NCBI RefSeq assembly: GCF_947507565.1
Contig: NC_089179.1
Location: 992,001 to 1,056,000, forward strand
Reading direction: 5' to 3'
Origin: Oscarella lobularis
Taxonomy: Eukaryota > Porifera > Homoscleromorpha > Homosclerophorida > Oscarellidae
DNA: 64,000 nucleotides
Part shown: positions 11,600 to 22,111 of the stretch, piece by piece
Position numbering within the stretch: the stretch's first letter is position 1
Layout of the letters: each line of letters starts with the position of its first letter
The notes under the pieces: generated by a model
The model's input: only the letters and a program-made list of their open reading frames with translations
Databases searched by the model: none
Told to the model about the DNA's origin: nothing
Made by a program: the position numbers and the translations under genes

Positions 11600-13239
11600 A
11601 TGAACGTCTTCATCAAGCTTCTCTTCTTTGGTGCCTCAATTCTTTCTGTCAAAGGACAAGGCACTTATGTTTATCCAGAATCAACGCGAAACGGTAACGA
11701 AAACTGGACCATCGTGCATTTACCGCTAATGTCTCTGTTTAATTGTCCAGTGGTAGCTGATTACGGCGTGCAGAACACTATCAACAATCGCTACCTTTCA
11801 GAGCTGAACGCGTATGTCGCTTGGAAAAACGAAGCAAACGCTGCTCTCAAACCTCTTGAAGACACGGTCGTCTCTACTAATGCCACCTATAGGGCGGCTA
11901 TCGATGCGTACAAGGCCTCCTACGTAACATACGAAGCTGAGAAAACTGTGTGCACTAGAAAGGTCGACGAGTACATTCTGAATGAGTGCGTTCCGTGCAT
12001 CGAACGGAAGTGCGAAGAGCGCGCCTACAACTGCCTGGACGATTTCAGCAAATTTCTTGTCGACACGCAAACTTTTTTCACTGACAGCCTTCCCGATGCT
12101 TTCAAACCGGGCGTTGACGGCATAGAAAACTTCTTTACCTCGTCCATCCCATCGTTTGGCGGTACGTTCTTCGAAGGCACCGTTGGCCTCGGCGTAACGA
12201 TCGGCGAAGGCACCGTCGACCTCGGCAAAAAGATCGGCGGGGGCATCGTCGACTTCCACACAACGATCGGCGAAGGTGCCGTCGACGTCGGCGAAGACGT
12301 AGGCATAGCGATCGGCGAAGGCACCGTTGACCTTGGAAAAACGATCGGCGAAGGCACCGTCGACCTTGGAAAAACGATCGGCGAAGGCACCGTCGACCTT
12401 GGAAAAACGATCGGCGAAGGCACCGTTGACGTCGGAAAAACGATCGGCGAAGGCACCGTTGACGTCGGCAAAAAGATCGGCGAAGGCACCATTGACGTCG
12501 GCAAAAAGATCGGCGAAGGCACCGTCGACCTCGGCAAAAAGATCGGCGAGGGCCTCGGCGGTCTTCTTGGTCGTAAGCGTCGGGCCGTCCTGTTGGCGCG
12601 AATACGTCGCGACGAGGCCAATTGTAATGATTTGGAGAAGAACCCCACGGATGCGTGTCTGAAAGCCTATCAACATAGCTGCCCTTGCGAGGCCAACCTT
12701 GATACGCGTAAGTGCGCACAGAAGGAACTTCAGTAGGAATATGACTAAGATCTTCTTCTTCTTCCTTGCTAGTTTGCCCAGCTTATGTTGCGGCGAGAAA
12801 CGACGTGCTTGCTAAGGAGAAAGAATACAACGAATCGCGTGACGCATACATTGCGGCGTACAATGCATATGCCGCCGCTGCCGACCCTATCCGGGCCGAA
12901 CAGGCAACTAGACTAAAGAACTTCTGTTGGGGACAGGACTTCAGACGTCATTTCGGGAATGCTGAAACTAGTCGGTGGTGGAAAATTAACGAGGTAAGTT
13001 AGTAAATAGAATTTTGAGTTGAAGTAGCACTGAACGTCCAAAAACAGATGACTATCACTTGGTCTGCTACTGAGTACACCAACTTGGACTTGGTCTTGGA
13101 AATGGGCTCTCCTAGCCATCGCCGAACGGGAAGAATCGTCAGAAAGCCAGGAGACAAACCTACTACAGTTGGCGGCAACGCAGAGCTGTCCAACGTGGTC
13201 GTTGATTGGTTTCAGGAGCAGATAAAAGACACGTGCTAG
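11600..13239 (+). CDS. Secreted protein with tandem 11-residue Ile-Gly-Glu-Gly repeats
   Basis: Not recognised. Three exons (11600-12707, 12773-12993, 13048-13239) give about 506 residues with consistent phases. The start is set by the signal peptide MNVFIKLLFFGASILSVKGQ. Next comes an Asn/Ala/Tyr-rich helical region (LNAYVAWKNEANAALKPLED) with a Cys cluster (CVPCIERKCEERAYNC). A central tract of about eleven units based on IGEGTVDLGKT follows, and a basic GRKRR site right after the repeats could be a furin-type cleavage site. A second Cys-rich segment (DACLKAYQHSCPC) precedes another helical stretch (YVAARNDVLAKEKEYNESRD) resembling the first one. Repeats of this amphipathic Gly-rich type suggest an extracellular structural, mucus or matrix role, which is inference. 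Open frames on the opposite strand are repeat shadows. Confidence 0.7.
12196..12552 (+). repeat. 33-bp coding tandem repeat in the secreted protein gene
   Basis: About eleven in-frame copies of a 33-bp unit beginning ATCGGCGAAGGCACCGT, encoding 11-residue units. Units alternate mainly between GACCTTGG and GACGTCGG, and between AAAACG and AAAAAG. The first three or four copies are the most diverged (GGGGCATCGTCGAC, ACAACGATC, GAAGACGTAGGCATAGCG). The central copies are nearly identical, showing recent expansion from the middle. Confidence 0.9.
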
Positions 13240-13587
13240 ATCCAGCACCCCATAGGAAGCGCTTGAAACTAGAAGCCTTCCTCTCTTGCTGTTTGCTGAC
13301 TGTCCTGTTTGCATGGCTTGTCGTTTTCTTGTCTTCTTGTCTTTGTCTCGTCCGCGTTGTTCAAGCAAAAAAAACACATGCATTGAGAATGGGCTATAGA
13401 TGGGAAGAGCAGCATAGTGAAACGAATACAGCCTTACCCTTCTAGTAGTTGTTTCTTCCAGCTGCAATTCATTAATTAATAAGCACAATAACCTCCACCA
13501 CGTCAGATATCTTCCTTTATTTTACTTTCCCCATACAGTGAGCAATATACAAAGAGTCCACTGCAACTGCACTCGCACACAAAGATC

Positions 13588-14530
13588 TCACTAGAATAAC
13601 ACCGGAAAAAATGAAAGAATGATCGTAAACGAATTCAGCCGGTCTACCTTTTTCTTTCCTGCGCCAACTTTGGCCTTCTTCGTCCCGCGCACTTTCTTCT
13701 GCCGATTCTTCTTTTCTTTCCTCTGCTTTCTAGACTTCTTAGTCTTCTCAATGTATCCTCTCTATAAAGATCACACAGTGTAGCATCTCTTTCCCCAATC
13801 AGCAACCAAATACTACTACTGTATAGAGGGAAGAAGAGCCATTTTAAAATCTACTCCCCTAGACACCCCCACAGCTCAATAAGAGGAAACGGTGAGGTAC
13901 TTTGTAGGGAGATTCTCAAGACAGGACATTTTTCTTACTCTGACGAGCCGATACTTGGGCTCGAATTTTTTCGCTACGTCTAGGCTGTCGTAGATCAAAG
14001 CGAATCCGCTGCTCTTTCCGCCGCCAAATGCCGTTCGGAATCCGAAGCAGAAGACGTTGTCCGGCGCCGTTTTGTACATCTTGCCCAATTTTTCGCGGAC
14101 CTCCGTCTTGGGAACGTTCGCTTTGCCGGGATGGAGAATGTCGACGATCTGGGGGGAGGGGGGAGGAAAAGGATGGAGTGTAGCGTTCGGGATTGGGTGA
14201 AAAATCACGGGACATTAGGAAAGAGGTCCTAAATCTTTCACGCCACCCAGCCGAACGTTCGTTTATCTGCCTCTCTTGGACGACCCCGCAGGTCAGCGAC
14301 GTCCCGCGCCGTCGATGGCGCGAGTTTCGTCTCGAGCGGGGTGCTTTTGAAGGAGGGGGGACGAGGCGCGAGGACAACGCGCACGCGATCGACGCTTACC
14401 ATCTGCTTTCGCTGAAGTAGACGGTTCGTCATGAACTTCCGCGTTCGAATTGTTGCCGTTCCTTCGCTCTGAGAGGGAAAACGAACGATTAGCAAGTCGG
14501 ATCGTCGGGATTCGACCAGATCTTTACCAT
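13588..14530 (-). CDS. RPS24: Small ribosomal subunit protein eS24
   Basis: Component of the 40S ribosomal subunit. Exon 1 is only the ATG (14528-14530), as often seen for ribosomal protein genes. Exon 2 gives [20 protein letters not shown], then [40 protein letters not shown] and [11 protein letters not shown] further exon is highly basic ([20 protein letters not shown]) and the last Lys codon is followed by an intron whose acceptor is immediately followed by the TGA stop at 13588-13590. It has full family length and no anomalies. It is divergent to the PDZ gene, 131 bp apart. Confidence 0.96.
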
Positions 14531-14661
14531 GTTGGTCCGACGCTAATTGGAAGTATTTGCGCGTGCGCCGCGTAAGTATCATATCTCCTTTTCACATTCC
14601 GCGACTGCCTGTTTCGCATCACACAGTGCAGCACTTCGTCCAGCGCATTTGACCAGAGAAC

Positions 14662-16304
14662 ATGGCAACGGACTACGTCTTCGACATTGTTCTGATGAAC
14701 GGGCCCCCATGGGGATTCACAATGGCCGGCGGAAAAGATTTTCAGTCTCCGCTGCAAATCGCCCAGGTAGATGCAACGCGAATTCGTGCAACGTACACTA
14801 GAGAAAAATGTAGAAAAACTACGATACGACGTCGCTAGCGAACGCGCCACCGTACAGTAGCACAGTATCGTAGGTACTCCCACACACGTCTACGCGAGAG
14901 CACAAACGCGTACGATACAAACAGCGTGCACTCGTTTGTATCGTCTCGACGTTTGTGCTCTTCTTCGCACGCCTAGCGACCGTGGACCACACAACGCTAG
15001 AGCGCCCACGACGTCTAATAATTAACGAAGCATCTCTGTGGAAATGTACGGAATTGTTTTCTGTGTGACGCTATCGGCGAAATAGTTGGCATACCGTCCA
15101 ACTTTGTCGGTTTTTTCCCTCCTTCTGTCTGCCGTCATTTTTGTCAAGAAACTCGAGATCCGTATCTAAGAAACAGTGGACGGTTGAAAATACGGTAGTA
15201 CTCTATGATTTCTCTATGCTGCAGGTGTTGTCCGGAGGTCAAGCGGAAGATCAGCAGATAGTTGTCGGCGATCACATCTTGGAGATAAACGGCTCGGATA
15301 CGATGGCATTGACTCAAGCTGAAGCTGAAAAGGAAATCTCATTAGCTGGGCAAACACTGATGCTCACATTAGCGCGAGACATGGCAGGTGGCAATCAGCC
15401 AAGAGTCCAGTATGAGATGAAAGCGCACAGAGAGTATCGTCCACCCGTCCAAGAAGACCCGGAAGCCGATCCAGATAGGATTGCACTTCCTGGTCTGGCC
15501 GCCGCCGCCACCAGACTCTCGTTGTCGCCGTCGCGCGAAGACGGATCCGAAGAAGGAGACGGCATCATTCAAGGTCGGACATTTAAGTTGCTTCAAAAGG
15601 CTACGGAGAGCCCCGATGGACCGTCGTGGCCGTCGAAACTCGCCGGCGAAACGACGTCGTCGCCCGTCGCCGGTGCCGGCCACCTACGCAAGGCCGTCAT
15701 TCAAATGAAGCCGATTGGTACCGAGCAGACGACGATTCTCATGTCGTCGCCGACGGAAAGTAAACTACCGCCGGTGACGAAGCCTGAGACGCCGACGGAA
15801 AGTAAGGTTCCGCCGGTGACGAAGTCTGAGACGCCGAAGGCGAAGGCACCGCCGGCGAGACGAACGAGCGAGGTGGAAATCATTTGCAAGTCGCCGACGT
15901 CCAGTCAGGGAGTCGGCTCATTTACGGTTGCTACGAAAGCGAAAGGCCCCGCTGCAGCTCCGACCAGCCCGCCAGCCGTGACAACGACAACAACGACGAC
16001 GACTGTCACGGTGGTGAGATCGACGGCGTCCGTTGTTTCGACTCACGCGCCGAGCGGCAGCAGCACTTCTAGTCCTGCAAAAGGCGAAAGTGGCAGCGGT
16101 AATTTGCGCAGGACAACGAGAAATACGTCTGTGAGCGAAGAAGCGTCGCCGTGGTTGGGAGGGAAGCAGGAAAATGTTGAGAAGTCGCCGAGTCCTCAGA
16201 TCAACGACGACGATGACGACGACGACGACGACGACGACGACATTCAGGCTATCCGTCAGTCGCGCACATTTCGCAAGCTCGCCCAAGCAACAAAGAAGAA
16301 GTGA
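14662..16304 (+). CDS. PDZ-domain protein of the PDLIM/ZASP type without LIM domains
   Basis: Actin/Z-disc-type scaffold. Exon 1 (14662-14766) encodes the start of a PDZ domain: GPPWGFTMAGGKDFQSPLQI, the same Pro-Trp-Gly-Phe carboxylate-binding loop as PDLIM and ZASP proteins. After an intron to 15224 the PDZ domain ends with VVGDHILEINGSDT, ALTQAEAEKEI and LMLTLAR. The remaining ~300 residues are low-complexity Ser/Thr/Pro, with two related motifs (GRTFKLLQKAT and SRTFRKLAQATKK). These resemble the short internal motif of PDLIM proteins and are separated by a run of Asp before the last one. No LIM domain follows, and the stop is at 16302-16304. The Asp run is encoded by a GAC repeat near 16207-16240. 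Confidence 0.82.
14898..14960. repeat. Near-perfect inverted repeat in the first intron of the PDZ gene
   Basis: Arms of 25 and 27 nt (14898-14922 and 14934-14960) begin GAGCACAAACG and end CGATACAAAC. They pair except for a small internal bulge, with an 11-nt loop. The transcript could fold into a stable hairpin, or this may be the relic of a small transposon or foldback element. Confidence 0.75.
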
Positions 16305-16416
16305 ACAGGATTGCGAGACGCTGTGTAGTAGTACTAGAATTATTATTACCTCTTTGACGATAAAATTTTTGCTGTGTCGATTGGACCCTTTTTGTCTCTT
16401 GCAACGAAGCTCCTTC

Positions 16417-17742
16417 CTAGGCGTCTCGTTCCTGTTGTTGGCGAGCGAATTCTCTCGCCGCCTTCTTTGCCCGCTGTCTCTTCCGTCGCTGGTGCCCGCG
16501 CGACGCGAGATGAACCGTCCATTCGTGATCGCCGTGCACGACGCGTCCGTCGCATATATCGCACACGTGCTTCGTCCACGTCTCGGGCGCGTTTTCGAGT
16601 CGATCGAGCGGGGCGACGGGAGGATCTTCGCCCGACGATTTCGCGACTAAAACATCGATCGCTCGACTCAAAACAACGCGATCCCACTCGCCGACATTCG
16701 ACGTATCCAATCCGAAAACGTCCGGTGCCGCCTGGCCTCGTCGCCTCAAGAAACGATTGCGTATCCACGTCGTTTGCTTGCGAGCGTAACTCTTCGTCGC
16801 ACTCTTCAATTTCTCCGCGCACGCTTCGAACATGGCCTCGCTCTCCCTCCCGTCGTCGACGCAAGTCAAATACGGCACAAATTCCTTGTACCCAATCGCT
16901 TGAAATATTCCCTTTGTGCGTTCCGCCAGCGGCTGATTCGCCGATTCCCTATGCAACCAGTGCAATTCGTCTCTCAAGCCGCCGCGTATCATCTCATCGA
17001 CCCGAGCGTCCAATCTGGGATCAAGGACGCTGTAGTCGCACTGCAACCAAAATACGGTTGCGTCGGGAAAGCGCATTCCGCCGCCTTGCGCTCCGCCGCC
17101 CGCCTCCTTTCTCTGCTCGGCCAAAATGTCGCTGTGCGGTCGACCGCACTGGGCGTGTACTTCCAAACTCCGTCGAATTCGTCGAACGTCGTTCGGATGC
17201 AGTCTCGCCGCTCGATCAGGATCGATTTCTTTCAATTTAGCGTAAATTTCGTCGTCCGGAAGTCGAGTCAGCCAATCAAATTGCTCCGAGGCCTCCTCAC
17301 GTGAAGCCTCCTTACGGCAATCTACCAAAATATTCCATAGCAGCGATTCGATGTAATAGTTCGTTCCGCCGACGACGATCGGCAATTTTCCGTCGTCGCG
17401 CAGACGATCGATGAGCGGGAGCGCGGCGTCGCGAAATTCGACGACCGAGTACTCGTGAAACGGCGGCACGGAGCCGACGAAGTGATGGCGACACTGTCGA
17501 CGTTCGCTCGGCGTCACTTTGTTCGTTACGACGTCGAGACCGGCGTAGATCTGCATCGAATCGGCGCTTATTATTTCGCCGTCGAAGCGACGAGCCAACT
17601 CAATGGCGAGCTTGGACTTTCCGACGCCGGTGCAGCCCAAGATGACGACGAGAGGAATCTTTCTGAGAGTAGCCAGATCTCTGTCTAACGCACGGTAACC
17701 CAAGTGAATGTACACTGACACACCGACTACAGGGATGCACAC
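16417..17742 (-). CDS. TRIT1: tRNA dimethylallyltransferase (isopentenyltransferase)
   Basis: Adds an isopentenyl group to A37 of certain cytosolic and mitochondrial tRNAs. It is a single open frame of 441 residues with no intron needed. The P-loop is GCTGVGKS, followed by the family signature IISADSMQIYAGLDVVTNKV, then IVVGGTNYYIESLLW, RVDEMI and GIFQAIGYKEF. The Arg/Lys-rich KSYARKQTTWIRNRFL binds tRNA. The C-terminus carries a matrin-type C2H2 zinc finger (CDICDGRVVHGDHEWTVH, then a second His) typical of the eukaryotic enzyme, and then a basic tail. The start at 17742 (MCIPVVGVSV) lacks an obvious mitochondrial leader. A start in an upstream exon spliced at CTCTCAG near 17667 is possible. 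It is 48 bp upstream-adjacent to the MAT stop on the same strand. Confidence 0.94.
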   Translation of the reverse strand: MCIPVVGVSVYIHLGYRALDRDLATLRKIPLVVILGCTGVGKSKLAIELARRFDGEIISADSMQIYAGLDVVTNKVTPSERRQCRHHFVGSVPPFHEYSVVEFRDAALPLIDRLRDDGKLPIVVGGTNYYIESLLWNILVDCRKEASREEASEQFDWLTRLPDDEIYAKLKEIDPDRAARLHPNDVRRIRRSLEVHAQCGRPHSDILAEQRKEAGGGAQGGGMRFPDATVFWLQCDYSVLDPRLDARVDEMIRGGLRDELHWLHRESANQPLAERTKGIFQAIGYKEFVPYLTCVDDGRESEAMFEACAEKLKSATKSYARKQTTWIRNRFLRRRGQAAPDVFGLDTSNVGEWDRVVLSRAIDVLVAKSSGEDPPVAPLDRLENAPETWTKHVCDICDGRVVHGDHEWTVHLASRGHQRRKRQRAKKAAREFARQQQERDA

Positions 17743-17790
17743 ATACGTAATAGAAAGGTGCCGTCAGAACAATAAATATTCGGCAAAAAA

Positions 17791-19548
17791 TCAAACGTCA
17801 ACGTTGAGCTTTTTTGGCGTTTCCCACATAAATTGATCTCTGCCAAAGTGACCGTATTTCGCTGTTTCTTTATAAACCGCTTTTGTCAAATTCAAAGATC
17901 TAATAGAAAAATAAGTTTTGACCCTGTTCTTAATTAACATTCTACGCCATACTTCATAATAGCTCCCGGTCTCAAATCAAAGTTCTTCTTAATGATCTTC
18001 AGCAAAGTTTTGTCATCGCCCGTGCCGTAAGAGTTGACATGTATAGAGAGGGGTTCAGCAATTCCAATTGCATAGGAAACCTGCCGGCATCAACTGACTC
18101 CATCCAAATACTCTGAACTTTTCTCGTTCACCTGCACAAGGACTCTTCTGCACAGCTTAGCAGCAACCAGTGATTTGGCCACCCAGCGAGCAGCATAAGC
18201 TCCCGAACGATCGACCTATAAAAATTGCAATACACTGTGCTTACTGCTACAATCCCATCCTTTATATTTCACCTTTGTCGGATCTTTTCCAGAGAAAGCT
18301 CCGCCACCGTGAGCTCCCCATCCACCGTATGTGTCAACTATGATCTTCCTTCCAGTCAATCCAGCATCTCCCTGAATAGAAGAAGCAGAGTCTGATATCT
18401 CTATTTGGTATCGTATTTGGCATGCCTGTGGGCCTCCGATGATAAAACGGCCAGATGGCTGTAAATGGTATATAGTCTTGTCGTCTAGATACTTGCTAGG
18501 AACCACAGGCTACATATGTGCACAAGTCATAGAATCAATTCGATCTGCATTGGCTTTAGATGTGTTCCACCTTTATCACGTGCTCTTTCAAGTCCTTTTG
18601 CATTTGTTCAGTTGAAATCTCAGGCGAGTGCTGCACGGAAATTACAATTGTGTGAACTCGAATAGGAACAACAGCTCCGCTATCGGCCTTGTACTCAATT
18701 GTGACCTAACGTGAATCGTGTCACATAGGCCAACTTCTATCTTGATTGAATAACCTGAGTCTTTGAATCGGGACGAAGCCAATTCAACTTGCCACTTCTA
18801 CGCAATTCGCTCATTCGATAGTTCATCTTATGAGCCAAGATGATAGTCAATGGCATGTAGTCCTCGTTTTCATCAGTAGCATAACCAAACATAAGCCCCT
18901 GAGACCCCTCAATTAGAAGTACACAGAAAAACAAAAGAAGATAACCTGATCTCCAGCTCCAACATCTTCATCTATCCTACCCTCGTGGACACCTTGTGCT
19001 ATGTCCGGACTCTGCTGTTCGATAGCAACAAGAACGTTGCACGTCTTGTAATCGAATCCTGCACTCGGTCACATTCCAATTAGCTTATTATTATTAATTT
19101 ATTCATGCTTGACCTTTGCTTGAATCGTCGAAGCCTATTTCTTTAACCGTTTCGCGAACGATTCGTTGATAGTCGATGTTTCCCTTCGTCGTTATTTCGC
19201 CGAGTACCATTATCATGCCCGTTTTTGTTGCCGTTTCTGTCGAAAAACGAGAGCCACGTGAAATAGCCGGTCACTGCCCCTCCCACTCGCGTCCGGAGAC
19301 AAAAAACTAGTGCTGTAGCATGTCTTTGTAGCTTCGTACCGCACGCAACTTTGGAGAGAGGATCGCTTCGAAGGCATTCGTCCAATATGGCGTCGGAAAT
19401 CTGATCGCACATCTTGTCTTCAAATTTTTCCCAAAAAAAACAAGACGTCGCGAATAGGCACCTAAGATGTCGTCTTAAACTCACCGGGATGACCTTCTCC
19501 GACCGATTCAGACGTAAAAAGAAACGTGTCATTGCTAGAAGCCGACAT
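17791..19548 (-). CDS. MAT2A: S-adenosylmethionine synthetase
   Basis: Makes S-adenosylmethionine from methionine and ATP in the cytosol. It starts [20 protein letters not shown] (19548), the substrate-binding N-terminus, and continues [16 protein letters not shown]. Next come [28 protein letters not shown], the ATP-binding [20 protein letters not shown] with [14 protein letters not shown], and the last exon [17 protein letters not shown] (stop 17791-17793). All are hallmark MAT motifs. About nine exons. One intron inside the [11 protein letters not shown] / GDAGLTG junction starts with GC rather than GT (see findings). It is divergent to MOB1, with starts 160 bp apart. MAT1A/MAT2A cannot be told apart in invertebrates, so the symbol is nominal. 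Confidence 0.95.
18372..18425 (-). other. 54-bp GC-AG intron in the MAT gene, open if retained
   Basis: In transcript direction the segment begins GCATGCC and ends TTCTTCTATTCAG, with a pyrimidine tract and AG acceptor. It separates the codons for GGPQ and GDAGLTG, which are contiguous in all MAT proteins. Its length is a multiple of three and it contains no stop in frame, so retention would insert 18 residues next to the ATP-binding loop. Confidence 0.75.
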
Positions 19549-19708
19549 TTCGATCCTGCGCCTGCGTAGACTCGCCTGCGTATCCTCGTGACGCTCGTGA
19601 CCACAGTTTAACGTGCGTTCTCGCCCTTCTACGCGAGTCCACGACGATCGACCCTTGTCATGGTATCCTCTCTCTGATCGCCTCGAAACAGCGAGTGAAC
19701 CGTCAGCG

Positions 19709-20712
19709 ATGAGTTTTTGGTTGTAAGTATACCCGTCGTCTCCCCCGCCCAATCCCCCCGTCCGCATATCGTCTCGCGATCGAAAAAACGCGACAAAACG
19801 AATCCGCTCCCAACCGTCCCGTTTCCCTCGCGTCGCAGCGCCAAATCGGCGAAGACATTCAAGCCGAAAAAGAACATTCCGGAAGGAACGCACCAGTACG
19901 ATCTGATGAAACACGCCGCGGCGACGCTGGGCAGCGGCAATCTTCGTCTCGCCGTCATGCTTCCAGAAGGCGAGGACCTAAACGAGTGGATCGCAGTCAA
20001 TAGTGAGAAAAAGGAGGGCGCCCTTCGTCGTCAAAAGAGAGGGGGGCGCGGTCTATTTATATTTACTCTCCTTTCGGTTTTTCTTCTAGCCGTCGACTTT
20101 TTCAATCAGATCAATATGCTTTACGGCACGATAACGGAGTTTTGTACGCCGGAAAATTGCCCAGTCATGTCGGCCGGACCCAAGTGAGGAGTCGAACTTT
20201 TCTTCCGGTTGTGATGACGACTGTATGGCGACTTCCTCCTCTTAGATACGAGTATCATTGGGCCGACGGAAAGACGGTGAAAAAGCCGATCAAATGTTCG
20301 GCGCCCAAATACGTCGATTACCTCATGAATTGGGTGCAGGAACAGCTCGACGACGAGACGATGTTTCCGTCCAAAGTCGGTAAGAAGAAAGAAAACGAAT
20401 AATAAGCGTTTTTTGTTTAATTAATTAAAAATCTTACCTAACCGAACCTTTTTCTTTTTAGGTATTCGTTTTCCGAAAGACTTTCTTCAGAGCGCCAAAG
20501 TGATTTTGAAGCGACTATTTCGCGTTTACGCGCACGTTTATCACCAGCACTTTCCCCACATTGTCAGTCTCGGCGAGGAGGCTCATCTCAACACGTCCTT
20601 CAAGCACTTCATCTACTTCGTACAGGAATTCGGTCTGATTGAAAAACGCGAGCTTGCCCCACTTCAGGATCTCATCGACAGGCTGACGAACAAAGACTCT
20701 AGCCGTTCATGA
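19709..20712 (+). CDS. MOB1: MOB kinase activator 1
   Basis: Co-activator of LATS/NDR kinases in Hippo signalling. Exon 1 encodes only MSFW plus two bases. Exon 2 continues AKSAKTFKPKKNIPEGTHQY, then LGSGNLRLAVMLPEGEDLNE, VDFFNQINMLYGTITEFC, NCPVMSAGPKYEYHWADG and VDYLMNWVQEQLDDETMFPS. The end is ILKRLFRVYAHVYHQHF, EEAHLNTSFKHFIYFVQEF and LAPLQDLIDRL (stop 20710-20712). The zinc ligands (Cys in EFCTPENC and the His pair in YHQHF) are present. About five exons with GT-AG introns. Full family length of about 215 residues. Confidence 0.96.
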
Positions 20713-20911
20713 TGTGTGATGTTTTAGTTGCCTCGGTCAAGTATGCGTATGGGGTGCTGCCTCTCCCCCATATATCTATGTACTGTAGAGACGCAGAGTG
20801 AATAAATTTTTATTGAACCAAACCCCTTGTTTAATTAGCACTCACACGTTCAGTCGCGCCGCATTGGAAAATGAGCTAGTAGTAATTACGGATAGACGAA
20901 ACGTGATCATC

Positions 20912-22007
20912 TCAGTTATCGTTTTCGTTTTCATCGGCTTGAGCCGCTTGACCTTGTCCAGCATTATTATTACCCCAAAGGAATCCGCCTGGTCGTTCGT
21001 CTTCATTCACGTCCGCCCCTACGTCCTCGTCATTTTCAACGGGATCCAACAACGTTTTTCTATATGAATAGTGAAATTTTCTTGAGTACGCATAATAGAT
21101 CAAAGCAAATTTACAAGAATTGGGGCGTTCGCAGCAATCTAAGGCCTCCTTGCCGAGTAGGAAAAACGTCTTCCAAAAAATAATACGTATGGCCAACGAC
21201 AATTCCTTAATTAAATATTAATCAAACAACATCTACACCCATCCTCTTCATCTCTTATACCTAGTACGTCAACGGTGATGGAGTTTCCAAGGAGAAGAGA
21301 AAAGCCAAGCAAAACCCAGGGAAGATAGGGCGCTTGAAATGTGAAAAATCCAAAAAAGCTCATACGAACGTACGGATTGCGTCGACTCCAAACGTACACA
21401 AGCATTATAGTAAACGCCTGTCCAAGGAAGACTATATCGACAAAGAGACCAACTGCCTTAGAAAGAGAGAAAAGAGAAATAGAGTCACTAAATAGAACGA
21501 AGGAATATCAAATTACTGTCAATATGAGTCCTCCAAAGAAAAACATGAAAAAGAAGTCGGCTGTTCGTCCTCGAAAGGAGCCCTCTTCGAGCATTCGGCA
21601 ATATCGATAACTGGGACCGGAGGCGAGATTTAGCCACATTTGCTAGAAGGAAACATCTCCTCACGTGAATATCATATTGAAGAAGAAGTTGAATCCGATT
21701 GGACCAAAAAAGAGAAAATTAGTAACAAGCCTCCAAACCTGACAAAAATTATTAGGATCGGTTCTATCTCGCTAGCTTTGTCTCGCCTCATAGCGTTTGA
21801 ATATTAGAGTGGGATTGAAGTAGAGTTGAAACGGCGTCACGATGTCTAGTTGCTTTAGAAACGTTGCGTTAGTCGTTTTCGGCTCGAAGAGGGAAATGGG
21901 CTCGAATTTCTCACCACGGCTAGCGTCGTGAGTACACACGACGTCGTATAAGCTCTCGTTATTGCGGGAATTTGGGCAAATTCCTGCTGGAAGGACTGGT
22001 ACGCCAT
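20912..22007 (-). CDS. DERL2: Derlin-2-like ER-associated degradation protein
   Basis: Rhomboid pseudoprotease of the ER membrane that helps retrotranslocate misfolded proteins. It starts [20 protein letters not shown] (22007). Further exons give YFNPTLIFK-like near 21800, [14 protein letters not shown]-like and [18 protein letters not shown] near 21520-21600. The longest exon reads [20 protein letters not shown], then [19 protein letters not shown], nearly identical to human DERL2. The C-terminus carries [16 protein letters not shown], in the place of the p97-binding SHP box (family GGFAWGEGQRLG) but with the GxGQxL core partly changed, and then an acidic tail ending at 20912. Confidence 0.93.
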
Positions 22008-22111
22008 TCTTTCGGTGACGTGGCTATGGAGACGTGCGCTAGACAGGAGATGTTGACTTGATACGCTTTGTTAGCGACAGGCAATCGGTAGTCTTATGAA
22101 TTAAACGGTAT

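Noticed and set aside
11798-12719. Three long minus-strand frames of 194-292 codons over the secreted repeat gene
   Set aside because: They are complements of the 33-bp repeat and do not extend into the unique flanking domains with any family signal.
13206-13445. Small hydrophobic protein downstream of the secreted repeat gene
   Set aside because: The frame overlaps the end of the secreted protein's last exon in another frame and lies in the convergent 3' UTR; its hydrophobic stretch is not supported by splice sites or a family.
16346-17304. Several plus-strand frames of 158-288 codons across the TRIT1 locus
   Set aside because: The minus strand encodes an uninterrupted TRIT1 with all catalytic motifs; these are GC-rich shadows.
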